DNA of 33,578 bases from Euryarchaeota archaeon RBG_16_67_27 (GCA_001800745.1 MGVZ01000045.1:10342-43919), one strand, 5' to 3'; positions 6,979-15,479 are shown, counted from the first letter of the stretch. The notes: generated by a model not told the origin, from the letters alone. Translations and numbers: made by a program.

Positions 6979-7344
6979 TCAGCCGGCCTGGGGAGCCGCC
7001 GCACCGCCCAGCGCCTGCTGGATTCTCTCCCCGAGCTGCTCGTAGCGCTCCGTGAGCGCCTTCTCCTGCTTCTGGATCGACTTCACGCGAATCGTGATGG
7101 TCTCCTTGTGCTCGTCGAGCTCCTCCTTGAGGCCCTTGCGGTCGTCGCTCTTCACCAGGAGCATCCCGATGCTCTTGTAGATCGTCGTGTCGGGCCCGAC
7201 CTTCCCGAGCTCGTCGAGGGTCCCCTCGACTTCGCGGAGCTTCGCCTCGAGCTGGAGCCGCTGGGAGGCGAGGACCTGGATCTGCTGCTGCAACTGCTGG
7301 TACTGGGCGATCTGGTTCTGCAACTGGGGGGAAATCTCCTTCAT
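6979..7344 (-). CDS. pfdB: prefoldin beta subunit
   Basis: Prefoldin is a jellyfish-shaped chaperone of two alpha and four beta subunits that passes unfolded proteins to the thermosome. The 121-aa protein has two long coiled-coil helices (Gln-rich NQIAQYQQLQQQIQVLASQRL at the start, KSIQKQEKALTERYEQLGERIQ at the end) flanking a beta-hairpin with GPDTTIYKSIGMLLVKSD, the beta-type signature. The ATG at 7344 overlaps the pcc1 stop as ATGA; the 14 extra residues in the track are read-through of pcc1. It is the last gene of the exosome superoperon. Confidence 0.95.
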   Translation of the reverse strand: MKEISPQLQNQIAQYQQLQQQIQVLASQRLQLEAKLREVEGTLDELGKVGPDTTIYKSIGMLLVKSDDRKGLKEELDEHKETITIRVKSIQKQEKALTERYEQLGERIQQALGGAAAPQAG

Positions 7345-7574
7345 CGGCTCACCTGTTCGCGGACGCGCATGGCGACGTCGGACCAACGCAGGTACGAGTT
7401 CACCGCGGCACGGAGCGCACCTGTGTCCTCCGCGTCAATCCGAATCGAGACGCGACCCCTGCGTCCCGCGACCGCGACGCGGGCCTTCGGGACGTCTCGA
7501 CCCGCCTCGGGACGAAGGGCGCCCGCGACGACGTCGGCTCCGGGCCCCTCGAGCACGATCTCCGCGCGGCGCAT
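7341..7574 (-). CDS. pcc1: KEOPS complex subunit Pcc1
   Basis: Pcc1 is the small dimerising subunit of KEOPS, which makes t6A at position 37 of ANN-decoding tRNAs. The 77-aa protein shows an N-terminal strand RRAEIVLEG, a helix, an RVSIRIDAEDTGALRAAVNSYLRW segment characteristic of the CTAG/Pcc1 family, and a short basic C-terminus. The ATG at 7574 lies two bases after the rpoP stop; the track start at 7703 reads through rpoP. It overlaps prefoldin beta by four bases. The placement between rpoP and pfdB is the usual archaeal order. Confidence 0.88.
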   Translation of the reverse strand: MRRAEIVLEGPGADVVAGALRPEAGRDVPKARVAVAGRRGRVSIRIDAEDTGALRAAVNSYLRWSDVAMRVREQVSR

Positions 7575-7576
7575 GG

Positions 7577-7711
7577 TCACCGCGCCTTGACGACCTTCTT
7601 CACGTTCGGTCGTTCCTTGTAGAAGATCTTTGAGCCGCAGCGCTCGCACTGGATCCCGACCGTGTTGATGTTCGCGCGGATGGGCTCGAAGCAGACTGCG
7701 CACTTGTACAC
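7577..7711 (-). CDS. rpoP: DNA-directed RNA polymerase subunit P (Rpo12)
   Basis: This tiny zinc-ribbon subunit of archaeal RNA polymerase is homologous to eukaryotic Rpb12. At 44 aa it contains the two cysteine pairs CAVC near residues 4-7 and CERC near 22-25, followed by the KIFYKERP segment and a basic VKKVVKAR tail, all typical. The start is a GTG at 7711, two bases after the eL43 stop; the 155-aa ORF in the track is read-through from eL43. Co-transcription with eL43 and the exosome genes is conserved in archaea. Confidence 0.93.
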   Translation of the reverse strand: MYKCAVCFEPIRANINTVGIQCERCGSKIFYKERPNVKKVVKAR

Positions 7712-7713
7712 GT

Positions 7714-8001
7714 TCAGGCCTCCTCCGCCTTGGGCTCTTCTTCCTCGGCCGTGGCGGGGACCTCTCGCTTGAAGCTCGTCGTCACGACGGGCCGGTATGC
7801 CCCGCCCGCGAACACCGTCCCGCAGTGGCGGCACGCCCAAACGCCCGAGGACTTCCGCTTCACGGCGATGGCCTGGCAGTTCGGGCACGTGTGCCGCGCG
7901 CGGAGGACCTCCTCGATCTCCTGAACGCGGCGGCGGATCCGGACGCCATAGCGCGGACCGTAGCGACCGACGACGCCGACCTTGCGAGTGCGACGGGCCA
8001 T
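7714..8001 (-). CDS. rpl37ae: ribosomal protein eL43 (L37Ae)
   Basis: This zinc-finger protein of the large ribosomal subunit is found only in archaea and eukaryotes. The 95-aa protein has the standard N-terminus ARRTRKVGVVGRYGPRYG and two cysteine pairs, CPNC and CRHC, separated by VKRKSSGVWA. An Ala/Glu-rich acidic tail (about the last 15 residues) is a small extension compared with many orthologues. It starts eight bases after the rrp42 stop and lies two bases before rpoP. Confidence 0.94.
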   Translation of the reverse strand: MARRTRKVGVVGRYGPRYGVRIRRRVQEIEEVLRARHTCPNCQAIAVKRKSSGVWACRHCGTVFAGGAYRPVVTTSFKREVPATAEEEEPKAEEA

Positions 8002-8009
8002 GGACGACC

Positions 8010-8786
8010 TCAGGGACGCAGGGATGGGCGGAGCGCGCGACCAACCTTCTGGCTGGTCTCGATGATCCGCTTGACCTCGTCGTAAGAAAAACTCCCTTTT
8101 AAGCCTTTTTGCATCGCGCGGATGTCCCCGTTCTCGTCCGTCGTCACGGTGAGGCGCGCATCCGCCATCCGCTCCTCGTCGAGGCCCGGGTCGACGACGA
8201 GGAGATCCTTGATCTTCGCCGTCGTCACGCTCACGGGCCAGTGCTCCACGGGGAGGGGGAAGTCGTCTCCGAGGCCCTGGGCCTTCGCCGGGACGATCGT
8301 CGTCGCGAGGGCCGCAGCGGCGCCATACGACGACGCATCGAACAGGTTCCCGTCGAAGTCGAGGACGTGGATATCGATGAACATGACCCAGACCTTCTCC
8401 TTCGGCGTGATGCAGAGCTTCGCCACGTTCACCATCTTCGACTCGCGGATCCCGCGGTCGACGACGCGGGCGAGTTCGATCGCGTCCGGCCTCGGAGGTC
8501 CTGCCTCGAACGTCGGGCTCGCCATCGGGATGAGCTCGACGGTCGTCGAGAGGACGCCCGTGTTCGGGGTGTCGGGGTACGGCTGGCCGACGGACATCTT
8601 GATGCCCACGATGACATCCGTGTTCCCGAGCTTCACCCGCGCGCTCCCCTCTGCGGTCTTGACGACGCCGTGCTCGACGGCGAGCTTGCGCGGTTCGTCG
8701 AGGGCACGGCCGTCCGTCCGCCGCCCCGCCTTCGCGGATCGGTAGACGTAGTCCCGCATGAGGTCGGACAGGATGTCGTCGCTCAC
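8010..8786 (-). CDS. rrp42: exosome subunit Rrp42
   Basis: Rrp42 is the catalytically silent RNase PH-like partner of Rrp41 in the hexameric ring of the archaeal exosome, which degrades and tails RNA 3' ends. The 258-aa protein has [12 protein letters not shown] near residues 22-33, [50 protein letters not shown] and a late [14 protein letters not shown] helix. The acidic phosphorolytic residues of Rrp41 are not conserved here, as expected. Its ATG overlaps the rrp41 stop by four bases. Confidence 0.95.
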   Translation of the reverse strand: MSDDILSDLMRDYVYRSAKAGRRTDGRALDEPRKLAVEHGVVKTAEGSARVKLGNTDVIVGIKMSVGQPYPDTPNTGVLSTTVELIPMASPTFEAGPPRPDAIELARVVDRGIRESKMVNVAKLCITPKEKVWVMFIDIHVLDFDGNLFDASSYGAAAALATTIVPAKAQGLGDDFPLPVEHWPVSVTTAKIKDLLVVDPGLDEERMADARLTVTTDENGDIRAMQKGLKGSFSYDEVKRIIETSQKVGRALRPSLRP

Positions 8787-9649
8787 GCGCCCCCCTCCCG
8801 GTCCTCGTCGAGGGCGTCGAAGTCGAGCTCCGGCTCCCCGACGATCTGGGTGGACATCTCCGGTAGCTCGGTCTCGCGCGGCGGCGCGGCCGGAGATTCC
8901 TTCATGATCTCGTCGATCGACAGGGAGTACCGCCGGCGGAGAGCGTCCCGCTGCATCTCGTAGATCCTCTGCGTCGCGGCGATGCTGAGCTCCATCGCCT
9001 TCTGGAACTCATCGTACGTGAGGTGGCCGTCCATCTGGAGGAGGACGAGCTCGCCCGTCCTGGGAACGATCGCCATCGGGCAATCCGCCTCGCCGAAGTT
9101 GTCCTCGTCCTTGTTCAAATCGAGGCACACGACCCCCCCGATCTTCCCGGAGGCGCACGAGGTCACCAGGTCGCGCATGGGTACGCCCGCGTCCGCGAGC
9201 GCGACGGACGCCGCGGTCAGGCCGGCGCACCGGGTCCCTGCATCCGCCTGGAGGACCTCGATGAAGATGTCGACGGACGTTCGCGGGAACTGCTCGGCGA
9301 ACACGACGGAGGCGAACGCCTCGGAGATCACCTTCGAGATCTCGACAGATCTCCGGTCGGGGCCGGGCCGCTTCCGGTCGGACACGCTGAACGGCGCCAT
9401 GTTGTAGCGGCACTGAACGAGGGCCCGCGCGGGGTCCTGGAGATGCCTCGGGTGCGCCTCCCGCGGCCCGTACACGGCGGCGAGGACCTTGTTCCCGCCC
9501 CACTCCACGTACGCGGACCCGTCCGCGCGGCGGAGGACGCCGGCTTCGATCCGGATCGGTCGGAGCTCGTCGTGGCGTCGGCCGTCGAGGCGGACGCCCT
9601 TCTCGTCAATCAGCTTCAGTTCCTTCGGGATGTGCTCGATGTCTACCAT
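8783..9649 (-). CDS. rrp41: exosome catalytic subunit Rrp41
   Basis: Rrp41 provides the phosphorolytic active site of the archaeal exosome. The 288-aa protein begins with [15 protein letters not shown], then [19 protein letters not shown], the RNA-binding [40 protein letters not shown] and [13 protein letters not shown] with the catalytic Asp residues. About 40 extra C-terminal residues (Glu/Asp-rich, after [11 protein letters not shown]) exceed the usual length of about 245 aa. The tail looks disordered. The ATG at 9649 lies 13 bases after the rrp4 stop, and the 3' end overlaps rrp42. Confidence 0.95.
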   Translation of the reverse strand: MVDIEHIPKELKLIDEKGVRLDGRRHDELRPIRIEAGVLRRADGSAYVEWGGNKVLAAVYGPREAHPRHLQDPARALVQCRYNMAPFSVSDRKRPGPDRRSVEISKVISEAFASVVFAEQFPRTSVDIFIEVLQADAGTRCAGLTAASVALADAGVPMRDLVTSCASGKIGGVVCLDLNKDEDNFGEADCPMAIVPRTGELVLLQMDGHLTYDEFQKAMELSIAATQRIYEMQRDALRRRYSLSIDEIMKESPAAPPRETELPEMSTQIVGEPELDFDALDEDREGGA

Positions 9650-9662
9650 TCGTATCCTTCCA

Positions 9663-10361
9663 TCAGGCGGAGGGTCGTCCGTCCGCGTGTCGGTACGCGG
9701 ATTCCAGGAACTCCCGCACGGACTCCGTGAGGCCGAACGCCTGGGCTCGCTCCTCGATGAGCCGGATCGCCCTCGCGGCGATCACGGTGTCGCCGTCCGT
9801 GCCATCGAGCCAGATCCGCCCGTTCTGGCCGACGTAGATCCGACAGTGCGTGAGGTCCGTGACGAGGGAGATCATGCTTCCCTCCTTCCCGATGACGCGC
9901 GGGACTTTCGCCGGGGAGACCTCGAGGAGCTGCCCGCCGCGGAGGCGCCGGGACTCCGGGGAGTTCATCGTGACGGAGACCCTCTTAATCTCGTCCACGC
10001 TGGAGACATGGCCGAGGATCGCGTCGCCGACGTTGAGGAACCGGGCGGTGTCGCCGAACTCGACGTGCCACGGGACCTCCGTCGCATGGAGGGGCGCCGG
10101 GTAGGGCGAGTTGATGTCCACGAGCCAGTGCGACGGGCCGATGTCGACGATCTCGCCGACGATCGCGTCGCCGCGCTGCGGGATGTACCGCCCGGCGAGC
10201 GGAATCACGCTCACGAGGCCGTCGCGTTCGCTCAGGATACCGAGCTGGCTCGCGAAAATCCGGCCGCCTTCGCTGTACGTTCCGGGTCCCGGTTTCAGTC
10301 GGGGACCGCCCACGGCTTCGCCAGGGATGACGATCGGGCGAACCGGGCCTTTGCCTTCCAT
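9663..10361 (-). CDS. rrp4: exosome RNA-binding subunit Rrp4
   Basis: Rrp4 forms part of the RNA-binding cap of the archaeal exosome. The 232-aa protein has the N-terminal domain with VIPGEAVGG and LKPGPGTY, an S1 domain from about residue 60 ([23 protein letters not shown]), and a KH domain with [14 protein letters not shown] near 160-173. A purine run GAGAGAGAGAA precedes the ATG at 10361. The 82-base gap to SBDS holds a 14-base GC palindrome that may mark an internal processing or pausing site. Confidence 0.95.
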   Translation of the reverse strand: MEGKGPVRPIVIPGEAVGGPRLKPGPGTYSEGGRIFASQLGILSERDGLVSVIPLAGRYIPQRGDAIVGEIVDIGPSHWLVDINSPYPAPLHATEVPWHVEFGDTARFLNVGDAILGHVSSVDEIKRVSVTMNSPESRRLRGGQLLEVSPAKVPRVIGKEGSMISLVTDLTHCRIYVGQNGRIWLDGTDGDTVIAARAIRLIEERAQAFGLTESVREFLESAYRHADGRPSA

Positions 10362-10422
10362 CGGGTTCTCTCTCTCACGCGAAGGCGTCGAAATGGCGAC
10401 GGCTACTTGAGGTTTTGGGTAA

Positions 10423-10436
10423 GGGCGGGCCCGCCC
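10423..10436. other. perfect GC palindrome between SBDS and rrp4
   Basis: GGGCGGGCCCGCCC is a perfect 14-base palindrome in the largest gap of the psmA-SBDS-rrp operon. In RNA it could form a small hairpin that adjusts downstream expression. In such GC-rich DNA it could also be chance. Confidence 0.3.
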
Positions 10437-10443
10437 GCCGCGT

Positions 10444-11184
10444 CTACACCTTCTGGTCCGCCTTCAGGGTCCGGGTCTCGACGTTCCCTTTCGTCTTCGC
10501 GTTGAGCCGCTCGAGAAAATCCGTCTGCATCCCCGCGGGCATCTCCACGATGCCGATCCACGCCCCCGAGGGCTGCCATTCCTCCTTGAGGATCGTCCCG
10601 AAGGTCTTGAGGTCCCCGTAGCACTTCGCGCCGTCCTCCGCGCTCAGCCGGACCGCGATCCGGACCTTCTCGAAGCGAATCGGGATGAGCGGACGGAGGG
10701 CGTCGAGGACGTCCTTCACCTGGACCTCGAGCCCCTTGAACGGGTCCACGTGGACCTTGGCCTCTTCCATCGCGATCTCGATCCGCAGGGGGGGATGCGG
10801 TGCGCCCGTCTGCGGATTGATCGCATTCGCCGCGATGTACTGGACGATCTGCTTCCGCTTCACCTCAAGCATCTCGCGTCGCTGCTCCGTCGTGAGCTGG
10901 ATCTCCCCCTTCAGGATGATCTGCTTCGCGACCGCGAGAGGCTCCGTCGTCCCGAAGAGCTCGTTCATCTTCTCCTCGGACGCCTTCGAGCCCTTGTGCG
11001 CGTCCCGGAAGACCTCGTCGATCGCGAGCTCCGCAAGGATGTCGACGTCCTTGCCATCGCGGAGGCGCTGGACGGCGCCGGGCTTCACAAGCACCTCGAA
11101 CTTCTCGCCCGACCTCTCCACGCGGGCGATCACGTACTCCTTGAAAACGTCGTCGCGCCGGTCCGTTCGGAGCTCCTTGGGCAT
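10444..11184 (-). CDS. SBDS/Sdo1 ribosome maturation factor
   Basis: This is the archaeal homologue of the Shwachman-Bodian-Diamond protein, which with EF-2-like GTPases removes the anti-association factor eIF6/aIF6 from the large subunit. The 246-aa protein has three domains: an N-terminal FYSH domain ([17 protein letters not shown] to about residue 95), a helical middle domain ([37 protein letters not shown], highly conserved), and a ferredoxin-like C-terminal domain from about 165. The length is typical. The gene sits between psmA and rrp4, the standard archaeal arrangement. Confidence 0.95.
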   Translation of the reverse strand: MPKELRTDRRDDVFKEYVIARVERSGEKFEVLVKPGAVQRLRDGKDVDILAELAIDEVFRDAHKGSKASEEKMNELFGTTEPLAVAKQIILKGEIQLTTEQRREMLEVKRKQIVQYIAANAINPQTGAPHPPLRIEIAMEEAKVHVDPFKGLEVQVKDVLDALRPLIPIRFEKVRIAVRLSAEDGAKCYGDLKTFGTILKEEWQPSGAWIGIVEMPAGMQTDFLERLNAKTKGNVETRTLKADQKV

Positions 11185-11193
11185 GGACTGCCC

Positions 11194-11919
11194 CTAGGAG
11201 GCCCCCGGAACCCTGGAGAGGTATGCGCTGACCTCCGCCTCCGCAAGGCGCCGGAACCGCTGGCCTTCGACGACGACGCCGACCTCGATCGCGCGGGCGT
11301 CAAGCTTCTCGCCCTCGGACGCCTTCTGCAGGGCCTCGAGACCGAGGAGGACCGCGTCATCCTGGGCCATCCCGTCGCGCCACTTCTCCTCGAACAGCTC
11401 CATGACCGCGTTCCGGCCCGCGCCGATGCTCCCGGCCTTGTACGAGACGAGGGCTCCGCTCGGGTCCGTCTCGAAGAGATGGGTGCCGAGGTCGTCCACG
11501 CCCGCGACGAGGAGCGCGGTCCCGAAGGGCCGCACGCCGCCGTACTGGGTGTAGTTCTGCTTGTAGTCGCAGATGCGCTTCACGAGGAGGTCCACGCCAA
11601 TCCTCTCGCTGTACGTGACCTTGTTGATCTGCGCGACGAGCCGGGCGTAGTCGACCAGGACGCGGGCGTCGGCCACGAGGCCGGAGGTCGCCGCGCCGAT
11701 GTGCTCATCGATCTGGAAGATCTTCTCGATCGAGGACGTCTCGACGAGGCGCGACCCGATCTTCTTGTCCGCCATCAGGACGATCCCGTTCTTGAACTTC
11801 AGACCCGCGGTCGTGTTCCCGCGGGTGACGGCGACGCGGGCGTACTCGACCTGGAACAGGCGGCCATCGGGACTGAACACGGTGATGGCGCGGTCATACG
11901 CCATTTGACCCGGCTGCAT
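11194..11919 (-). CDS. psmA: proteasome subunit alpha
   Basis: The alpha subunit forms the outer rings and gate of the 20S proteasome. The 241-aa protein begins MQPGQMAYDRAITVFSPDGR and continues LFQVEYARVAVTRG, the archaeal alpha signature with the gating Tyr-Asp-Arg. Later segments include DKKIGSRLV with the conserved pocket Lys that binds PAN C-termini, RPFGTALLVAG and GSIGAGRNAV. The ATG at 11919 has GAGG nearby upstream and a TATA box about 38 bases away, so the leader is short. Nine bases separate its stop from SBDS. Confidence 0.96.
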   Translation of the reverse strand: MQPGQMAYDRAITVFSPDGRLFQVEYARVAVTRGNTTAGLKFKNGIVLMADKKIGSRLVETSSIEKIFQIDEHIGAATSGLVADARVLVDYARLVAQINKVTYSERIGVDLLVKRICDYKQNYTQYGGVRPFGTALLVAGVDDLGTHLFETDPSGALVSYKAGSIGAGRNAVMELFEEKWRDGMAQDDAVLLGLEALQKASEGEKLDARAIEVGVVVEGQRFRRLAEAEVSAYLSRVPGAS

Positions 11920-11951
11920 AAGGTGCCTCTTCGCCGCCTAATAAGCCCCTC

Positions 11952-11961
11952 GTTTATAAGG
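11952..11961 (-). promoter_or_regulatory. TATA box for psmA and the exosome genes
   Basis: CCTTATAAAC on the minus strand is a strong TATA box that would start transcription near 11932, 13 bases before the psmA ATG. A second AT patch (CTTATTAG) lies downstream. Confidence 0.65.
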
Positions 11962-11990
11962 ATTAGTTCGCGGCGACCGGGTGGAGAGAA

Positions 11991-12281
11991 TCACGCCGGC
12001 CGAAGATACTTTGCTGTCGCCCTGCGAATAGTGCCTGAAGTGCCCAGCGTCGTGACCGTCACGGGTGCCCCCGCGATCGCCGTGATTCCACGGAGGGACC
12101 GAATCGCGAGGTCCTTGGAGAGGTTCGTGCATCGGGCGAGGCCTTTCGATCCGCGAAACCCGACGAGCCACGGACGCCCGGCCTCTGAGCGGAACGCGGC
12201 GAGGACCTCCTCGTACGCGAACTCGCGGGGTCCGTCGACGCGGAACGCGATGTAGCGGTACCTCGGGCGACGAGTGCTCAC
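11991..12281 (-). CDS. rnp2: RNase P protein component 2 (Pop5/Rpp14 family)
   Basis: Pop5 pairs with Rpp30 to activate the RNase P RNA that trims tRNA 5' ends. The 96-aa protein starts RRPRYRYIAFRVDGP, the usual family opening, then shows a helix around EVLAAFRSEAG, a GRPWLVGFRGSKGLARC strand-turn and a C-terminal strand-helix (GAPVTVTTLGTSGTIRRATAKYL). The length is at the short end for the family, which often has a longer C-terminus. The start is a GTG at 12281. It lies immediately upstream of psmA, its normal neighbour. Confidence 0.9.
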   Translation of the reverse strand: MSTRRPRYRYIAFRVDGPREFAYEEVLAAFRSEAGRPWLVGFRGSKGLARCTNLSKDLAIRSLRGITAIAGAPVTVTTLGTSGTIRRATAKYLRPA

Positions 12282-12295
12282 GCTCGACCCGTAAG

Positions 12296-12330
12296 GAAAG
12301 GAAGGAAAAGAAGTTTGAGAAAGAGGGGAG
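12296..12330 (-). terminator. pyrimidine-rich terminator after ftsZ
   Basis: Just past the ftsZ stop the minus strand reads a run of C and T (CTCTTTCTCAAACTTCTTTTCC...), the T-rich tract type that ends archaeal transcription. It also separates ftsZ from rnp2. Confidence 0.5.
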
Positions 12331-12336
12331 GAGGGT

Positions 12337-13476
12337 TCAGCGTACCTCGTCGACGTCGCTCGATGTCGCGACGGGGCCCGTGAACACGTCCTTGCCCACG
12401 ATCGACTTCGAGCGCACGCCGGTGATCACGAGGAGGACGCGCACGCTGTTCGAGAGATCCTCCTCGACGGTGCAGCCCCAGATGATCCGGGCCATCGGGT
12501 TGATCTTCTGCCCGACGATTTCCGCGGCCCGCTCGGCCTCGGAGACCGTGAGATCCGGTCCGCCGACGACACGCACGAGCGCGCCGCGGGCGTGGGTCAG
12601 ATCGACCTCGCCTAGGAGCGGAGACTCGAGGGCCTCGTTAATCGCGTACTCGATCCGGTCCCTCTCTGCCTCGCTCTCACCGATCCCGATCATCGCGACG
12701 CCGCCGCCCTTCATGATCGTCATCAGGTCCGCGTAGTCCAGGTTGACGAGGCCCGGCTTCGTGATGATCTCCGTCATTCCCTTGATCGACTGCATGAGGA
12801 TCTCGTCCGCGACCTTGAACGCGGCGTTGATCGGCAGACGGGGCACGAGCTCGAGGAGCTTGTCGTTGTAGATCACGATCGTCGTGTCGCAGAACTTCCG
12901 GAGCTTGTCGAGGCCCGCTTCCGCGTTCTCCATCCGGATCTTGCCCTCGGACCTGAACGGCATCGTGACGACGCCCATGACGAGAGCGCCTTCCTCTTTG
13001 GCGACCCGGGCGACATAGTATGCGCTGCCCGTCCCGGTGCCCCCACCCATGCCGGCGGTGATGAACACGACGTGGGCGCCACGGAGGAAGTCGCGAATTT
13101 CCTCCTCGTTCTCATGGGCGGCCTGCTCTCCGACCTCGGGGAGCGCTCCGGCGCCGAGGCCTTTCGTCAGACGCTTGCCGATCAGGATCTTCTTCGGGGC
13201 GTGGACCGCGAGGAGATGCTTCGCATCCGTGTTGATTGCGGCCATCTGCGCGCCGCTGATCCCCGCCTCGCCGCACCGGGTGATCGTGTTCGATCCGCCG
13301 CCGCCGCAGCCGACGATCTTGATCGAGACGTTAATCGAGTCGACGATCTTCTCGATTTCGTCATCGTCCGCGTTCTTTGGCTTCTCGGCCTTGGCGAGCG
13401 CCCGCTTCTCCTCTGCCTTGTCCTTGGCCTGCTCCTCTTGGTGGCGGGCCAAGGCCTCATTGAGAATCGACTTCAT
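12337..13476 (-). CDS. ftsZ: cell division protein FtsZ
   Basis: FtsZ is the tubulin-like GTPase that forms the division ring. The 379-aa protein has a charged, Lys/Glu-rich N-terminal arm of about 45 residues, the nucleotide-binding [23 protein letters not shown], the tubulin signature [12 protein letters not shown] and the T7-loop region [24 protein letters not shown]. There is a short C-terminus with no obvious long linker peptide. The ATG at 13476 is chosen because a good TATA box at 13528-13539 lies inside the track's longer ORF. GGGATGG precedes the start. The gene is monocistronic, bounded by a hairpin and a pyrimidine tract. Confidence 0.95.
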   Translation of the reverse strand: MKSILNEALARHQEEQAKDKAEEKRALAKAEKPKNADDDEIEKIVDSINVSIKIVGCGGGGSNTITRCGEAGISGAQMAAINTDAKHLLAVHAPKKILIGKRLTKGLGAGALPEVGEQAAHENEEEIRDFLRGAHVVFITAGMGGGTGTGSAYYVARVAKEEGALVMGVVTMPFRSEGKIRMENAEAGLDKLRKFCDTTIVIYNDKLLELVPRLPINAAFKVADEILMQSIKGMTEIITKPGLVNLDYADLMTIMKGGGVAMIGIGESEAERDRIEYAINEALESPLLGEVDLTHARGALVRVVGGPDLTVSEAERAAEIVGQKINPMARIIWGCTVEEDLSNSVRVLLVITGVRSKSIVGKDVFTGPVATSSDVDEVR

Positions 13477-13527
13477 CGAACCATCCCATCCCGATGGATT
13501 CTGACGGCCGGGAGCATCTGCGTGAAA

Positions 13528-13539
13528 GTATTTAAAAGT
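13528..13539 (-). promoter_or_regulatory. TATA box for ftsZ
   Basis: ACTTTTAAATAC on the minus strand would start transcription near 13508, leaving a leader of about 30 bases that contains GGGATGG. Confidence 0.6.
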
Positions 13540-13583
13540 AGTCATACAATCGTCAGACAAATCCTCAAAGAGACGGCCGCCGG

Positions 13584-13610
13584 TGTGACGCCGCCCGCGG
13601 CGGCGTCACA
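13584..13610 (-). terminator. perfect 12-bp hairpin at the end of the KaiC-like operon
   Basis: TGTGACGCCGCC, loop CGC, GGCGGCGTCACA is a perfect inverted repeat spanning the stop codon of the second KaiC-like gene. A TCTCTTTG tract follows on the minus strand. It resembles an intrinsic terminator or a 3'-end stabiliser. Confidence 0.6.
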
Positions 13611-14394
13611 GTCCCGAAGGCGGGGACGCGGTCGCGCCGACGTGCACCCGCACGCCGGCGTTCGTGATGTCAAACGGGAACACGAATTCCTCGTGGCTCG
13701 AGCCCTTGTACTTCTCCACGGAGATGAACCGCTTGATTCCCGACTCGTCGCGGAGCTTGTGGAGCCGGATCTCCCCGCGGGCGAGGAACGCCTCCGAGGG
13801 CGCCTCGCCGGAGTCGGGGAGCTCGAGGGAGAGGATCGAAGTCACCCCGGCTTCCGTCAGGAACCGCATGAACGACTGCATCGTGACGGTCTCCTCGAAT
13901 TCCCGCATGCAGAAGTACTTCAGCGCGGTCACGGAGTCGATCACGACGCGGTGGTACTTCCTCCGGAGGAAGAGCTTCTTCAGAAGCTGCTGCAGGGAAT
14001 GCACGGTTACTTCGTGGCTCTCGAAGTCCGGGGTCTTCCGGATCCTCTCCTCGAGCTCGCGCATCTTGATCGGCTCAGTCTCCGTGGAGATTTCGAGGAT
14101 CGGAGTGGGCTCGAACCGGCGGATGTCCGAGTTCGCGTCGAGAATCTCGAGGTCGTCGAGGTTCCACCGGAAGGCGCGCATGTTCACCTTGACCTCGTTC
14201 GGCGGCTCCTCCAGGGCCACGAAGAGGCAATGCTCGCCCCCCTCGAGGCCCTCGCGGAGGAACTGCATCGCGAGGATCGTCTTCCCGGATCCCGGCGGGC
14301 CGGATACGATGTACGGCCGTCCGGCAATGAGGCCGCCGTGGAGCATCTTGTCGAGTCCCGGGACGCCCGTCCGGATCTTCGTGAGGCCGGCTAC
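13606..14394 (-). CDS. KaiC/RadA-like ATPase, second of tandem pair; start unresolved
   Basis: The RecA-fold ATPase domain runs from TGVPGLDKML through Walker A GPPGSGKT, the acidic CLFVALEEPP strand, Walker B-like HRVVIDSVTALK and a late RFISVEKYKGS. About 262 residues are clearly homologous to the preceding gene. Such single-domain KaiC-like proteins in archaea are ATP-dependent regulators or DNA-repair-like factors of mostly unknown role. No ATG, GTG or TTG lies in the expected place. The coordinate used (14394) is the GTA overlapping the upstream TAG. Alternatives are a TTG at 14481 with an odd low-complexity extension, an internal ATG at 14346, a rare start codon, or a frameshift fusion with the upstream gene. 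Confidence 0.8.
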   Translation of the reverse strand, partial: VAGLTKIRTGVPGLDKMLHGGLIAGRPYIVSGPPGSGKTILAMQFLREGLEGGEHCLFVALEEPPNEVKVNMRAFRWNLDDLEILDANSDIRRFEPTPILEISTETEPIKMRELEERIRKTPDFESHEVTVHSLQQLLKKLFLRRKYHRVVIDSVTALKYFCMREFEETVTMQSFMRFLTEAGVTSILSLELPDSGEAPSEAFLARGEIRLHKLRDESGIKRFISVEKYKGSSHEEFVFPFDITNAGVRVHVGATASPPSGL

Positions 14395-15479
14395 CCTCCC
14401 ACCCCCGGAGGCTTCGGCAGCGAGGCTGGGGGAGGCGGCGGCGGGAGTTCTCCCATCCGCTGTTTGATCTGGGCGTCGCAAGCGAGCGCGGCCTTGAGCG
14501 CCTTCTGGTAGTGCCGACGCTGGAAGTGGACCATCGCGCGGGAGACCGCGACCTCGATGTCCTTCACAGGTAGCTGGCGGCGGTGCGCTTCGTCGATCTG
14601 ACGGAGAACGGAATCGAGGAGGTTCGACACCTCCTCGATGATTCGAGACTCGAGGAACGACTCGCCGACGCGGAGCTCGGACGACGTCCCACGGAACGCG
14701 GCCTGCGCGTTCGGGAACACGACGATTCCCGCGTTCCCAATCGTCATCGCGCAGATGCGGTCGTCGAACGACGAGCCGCGGAACTTCTCGATCGAGAGCG
14801 CACGACGGATCACGTTCCCGTCCAGCCACTTGTGGAGCCGGATCTCGCCCCGACTCAGGAAGAACTCCGTCTCGATCGTGTCTCGCCGCAGGTGCTCGGC
14901 GACGATGAGACTCGTCGCTTCGAGCTCCGCGAGGAACCGCATGAACGACTGGATCAGGATCCGGCTGTCCTCGCCCTGCATGGAGAACATCTTGAGCGCG
15001 GTGAGGGAGTCGATGACGATGCGTTTGTACCGCTGGCTCGTCTGCTCGAGGCGCTGCGCGAACTCCTGTTTGATCATTTTCTGGACGCTGTGCACGCTGA
15101 CCTCGAGGGCATGGATCTGGGACGGCTGGCGCATCCCGTTGACGTCTTCCATGTCGCGGACGTCCATCGTCGTGCCGACATCGATCACGGACCGCACGCG
15201 CTTGTGCGCACGCACGTCGGGCGTTGCGTCGAGAATCTTGAGACGGCCGAGGGACCAGCCGAGGACGGCCATGTTCGCCTTGATCTCACTCGGTGGCTCG
15301 TCCATCGTGACGAGGAGACACGGTTCCCCCTGCCGGAGGCCTTCGAGCAGGAAGTGCATCGCGAGGATCGTTTTCCCGCTCCCCGTCGGGCCCGAGACCA
15401 CGTACGGTCGCGCGGGGAGGAATCCGCCCTTGAGCATGGCGTCGAGGCCTTCGACTCCCGTGTTCACGCGATCGCCCAT
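14391..15479 (-). CDS. KaiC/RadA-like ATPase, first of tandem pair
   Basis: The 362-aa protein starts MGDRVNTGVEGLDAMLKGG and has Walker A GPTGSGKT near residues 31-38, CLLVTMDEPP, the Walker B strand KRIVIDSLTALKMF and RRALSIEKFRGS near the end of the RecA domain (about residue 240). About 100 more residues form a helical C-terminal region (ISEVSNLLDSVLRQ..., HFQRRHYQKALKAAL) that could be a TPR-like or dimerisation element. The protein ends in a Pro-rich tail. The second ATPase lacks this extension. The ATG at 15479 has a strong TATA box about 38 bases upstream. Confidence 0.88.
   Translation of the reverse strand: MGDRVNTGVEGLDAMLKGGFLPARPYVVSGPTGSGKTILAMHFLLEGLRQGEPCLLVTMDEPPSEIKANMAVLGWSLGRLKILDATPDVRAHKRVRSVIDVGTTMDVRDMEDVNGMRQPSQIHALEVSVHSVQKMIKQEFAQRLEQTSQRYKRIVIDSLTALKMFSMQGEDSRILIQSFMRFLAELEATSLIVAEHLRRDTIETEFFLSRGEIRLHKWLDGNVIRRALSIEKFRGSSFDDRICAMTIGNAGIVVFPNAQAAFRGTSSELRVGESFLESRIIEEVSNLLDSVLRQIDEAHRRQLPVKDIEVAVSRAMVHFQRRHYQKALKAALACDAQIKQRMGELPPPPPPASLPKPPGVGG

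Noticed and set aside
4701-7004. 767-aa fusion protein in the ORF track
   Set aside because: Its first half is the antisense-like wrong frame of EMC3 and cmk; only the Cbf5 part from 5657 is homologous to a protein family.
10750-12255. 501-aa plus-strand ORF antisense to SBDS and psmA
   Set aside because: Long antisense ORFs are common in GC-rich DNA because stop codons are rare; its Leu/Asp/Arg-rich composition matches other shadows and no motif is present.
13606-15479. Circadian KaiC clock pair
   Set aside because: These are single-domain RadA/KaiC-like ATPases with no KaiA or KaiB nearby; the family is broad in archaea and a clock role is unsupported.
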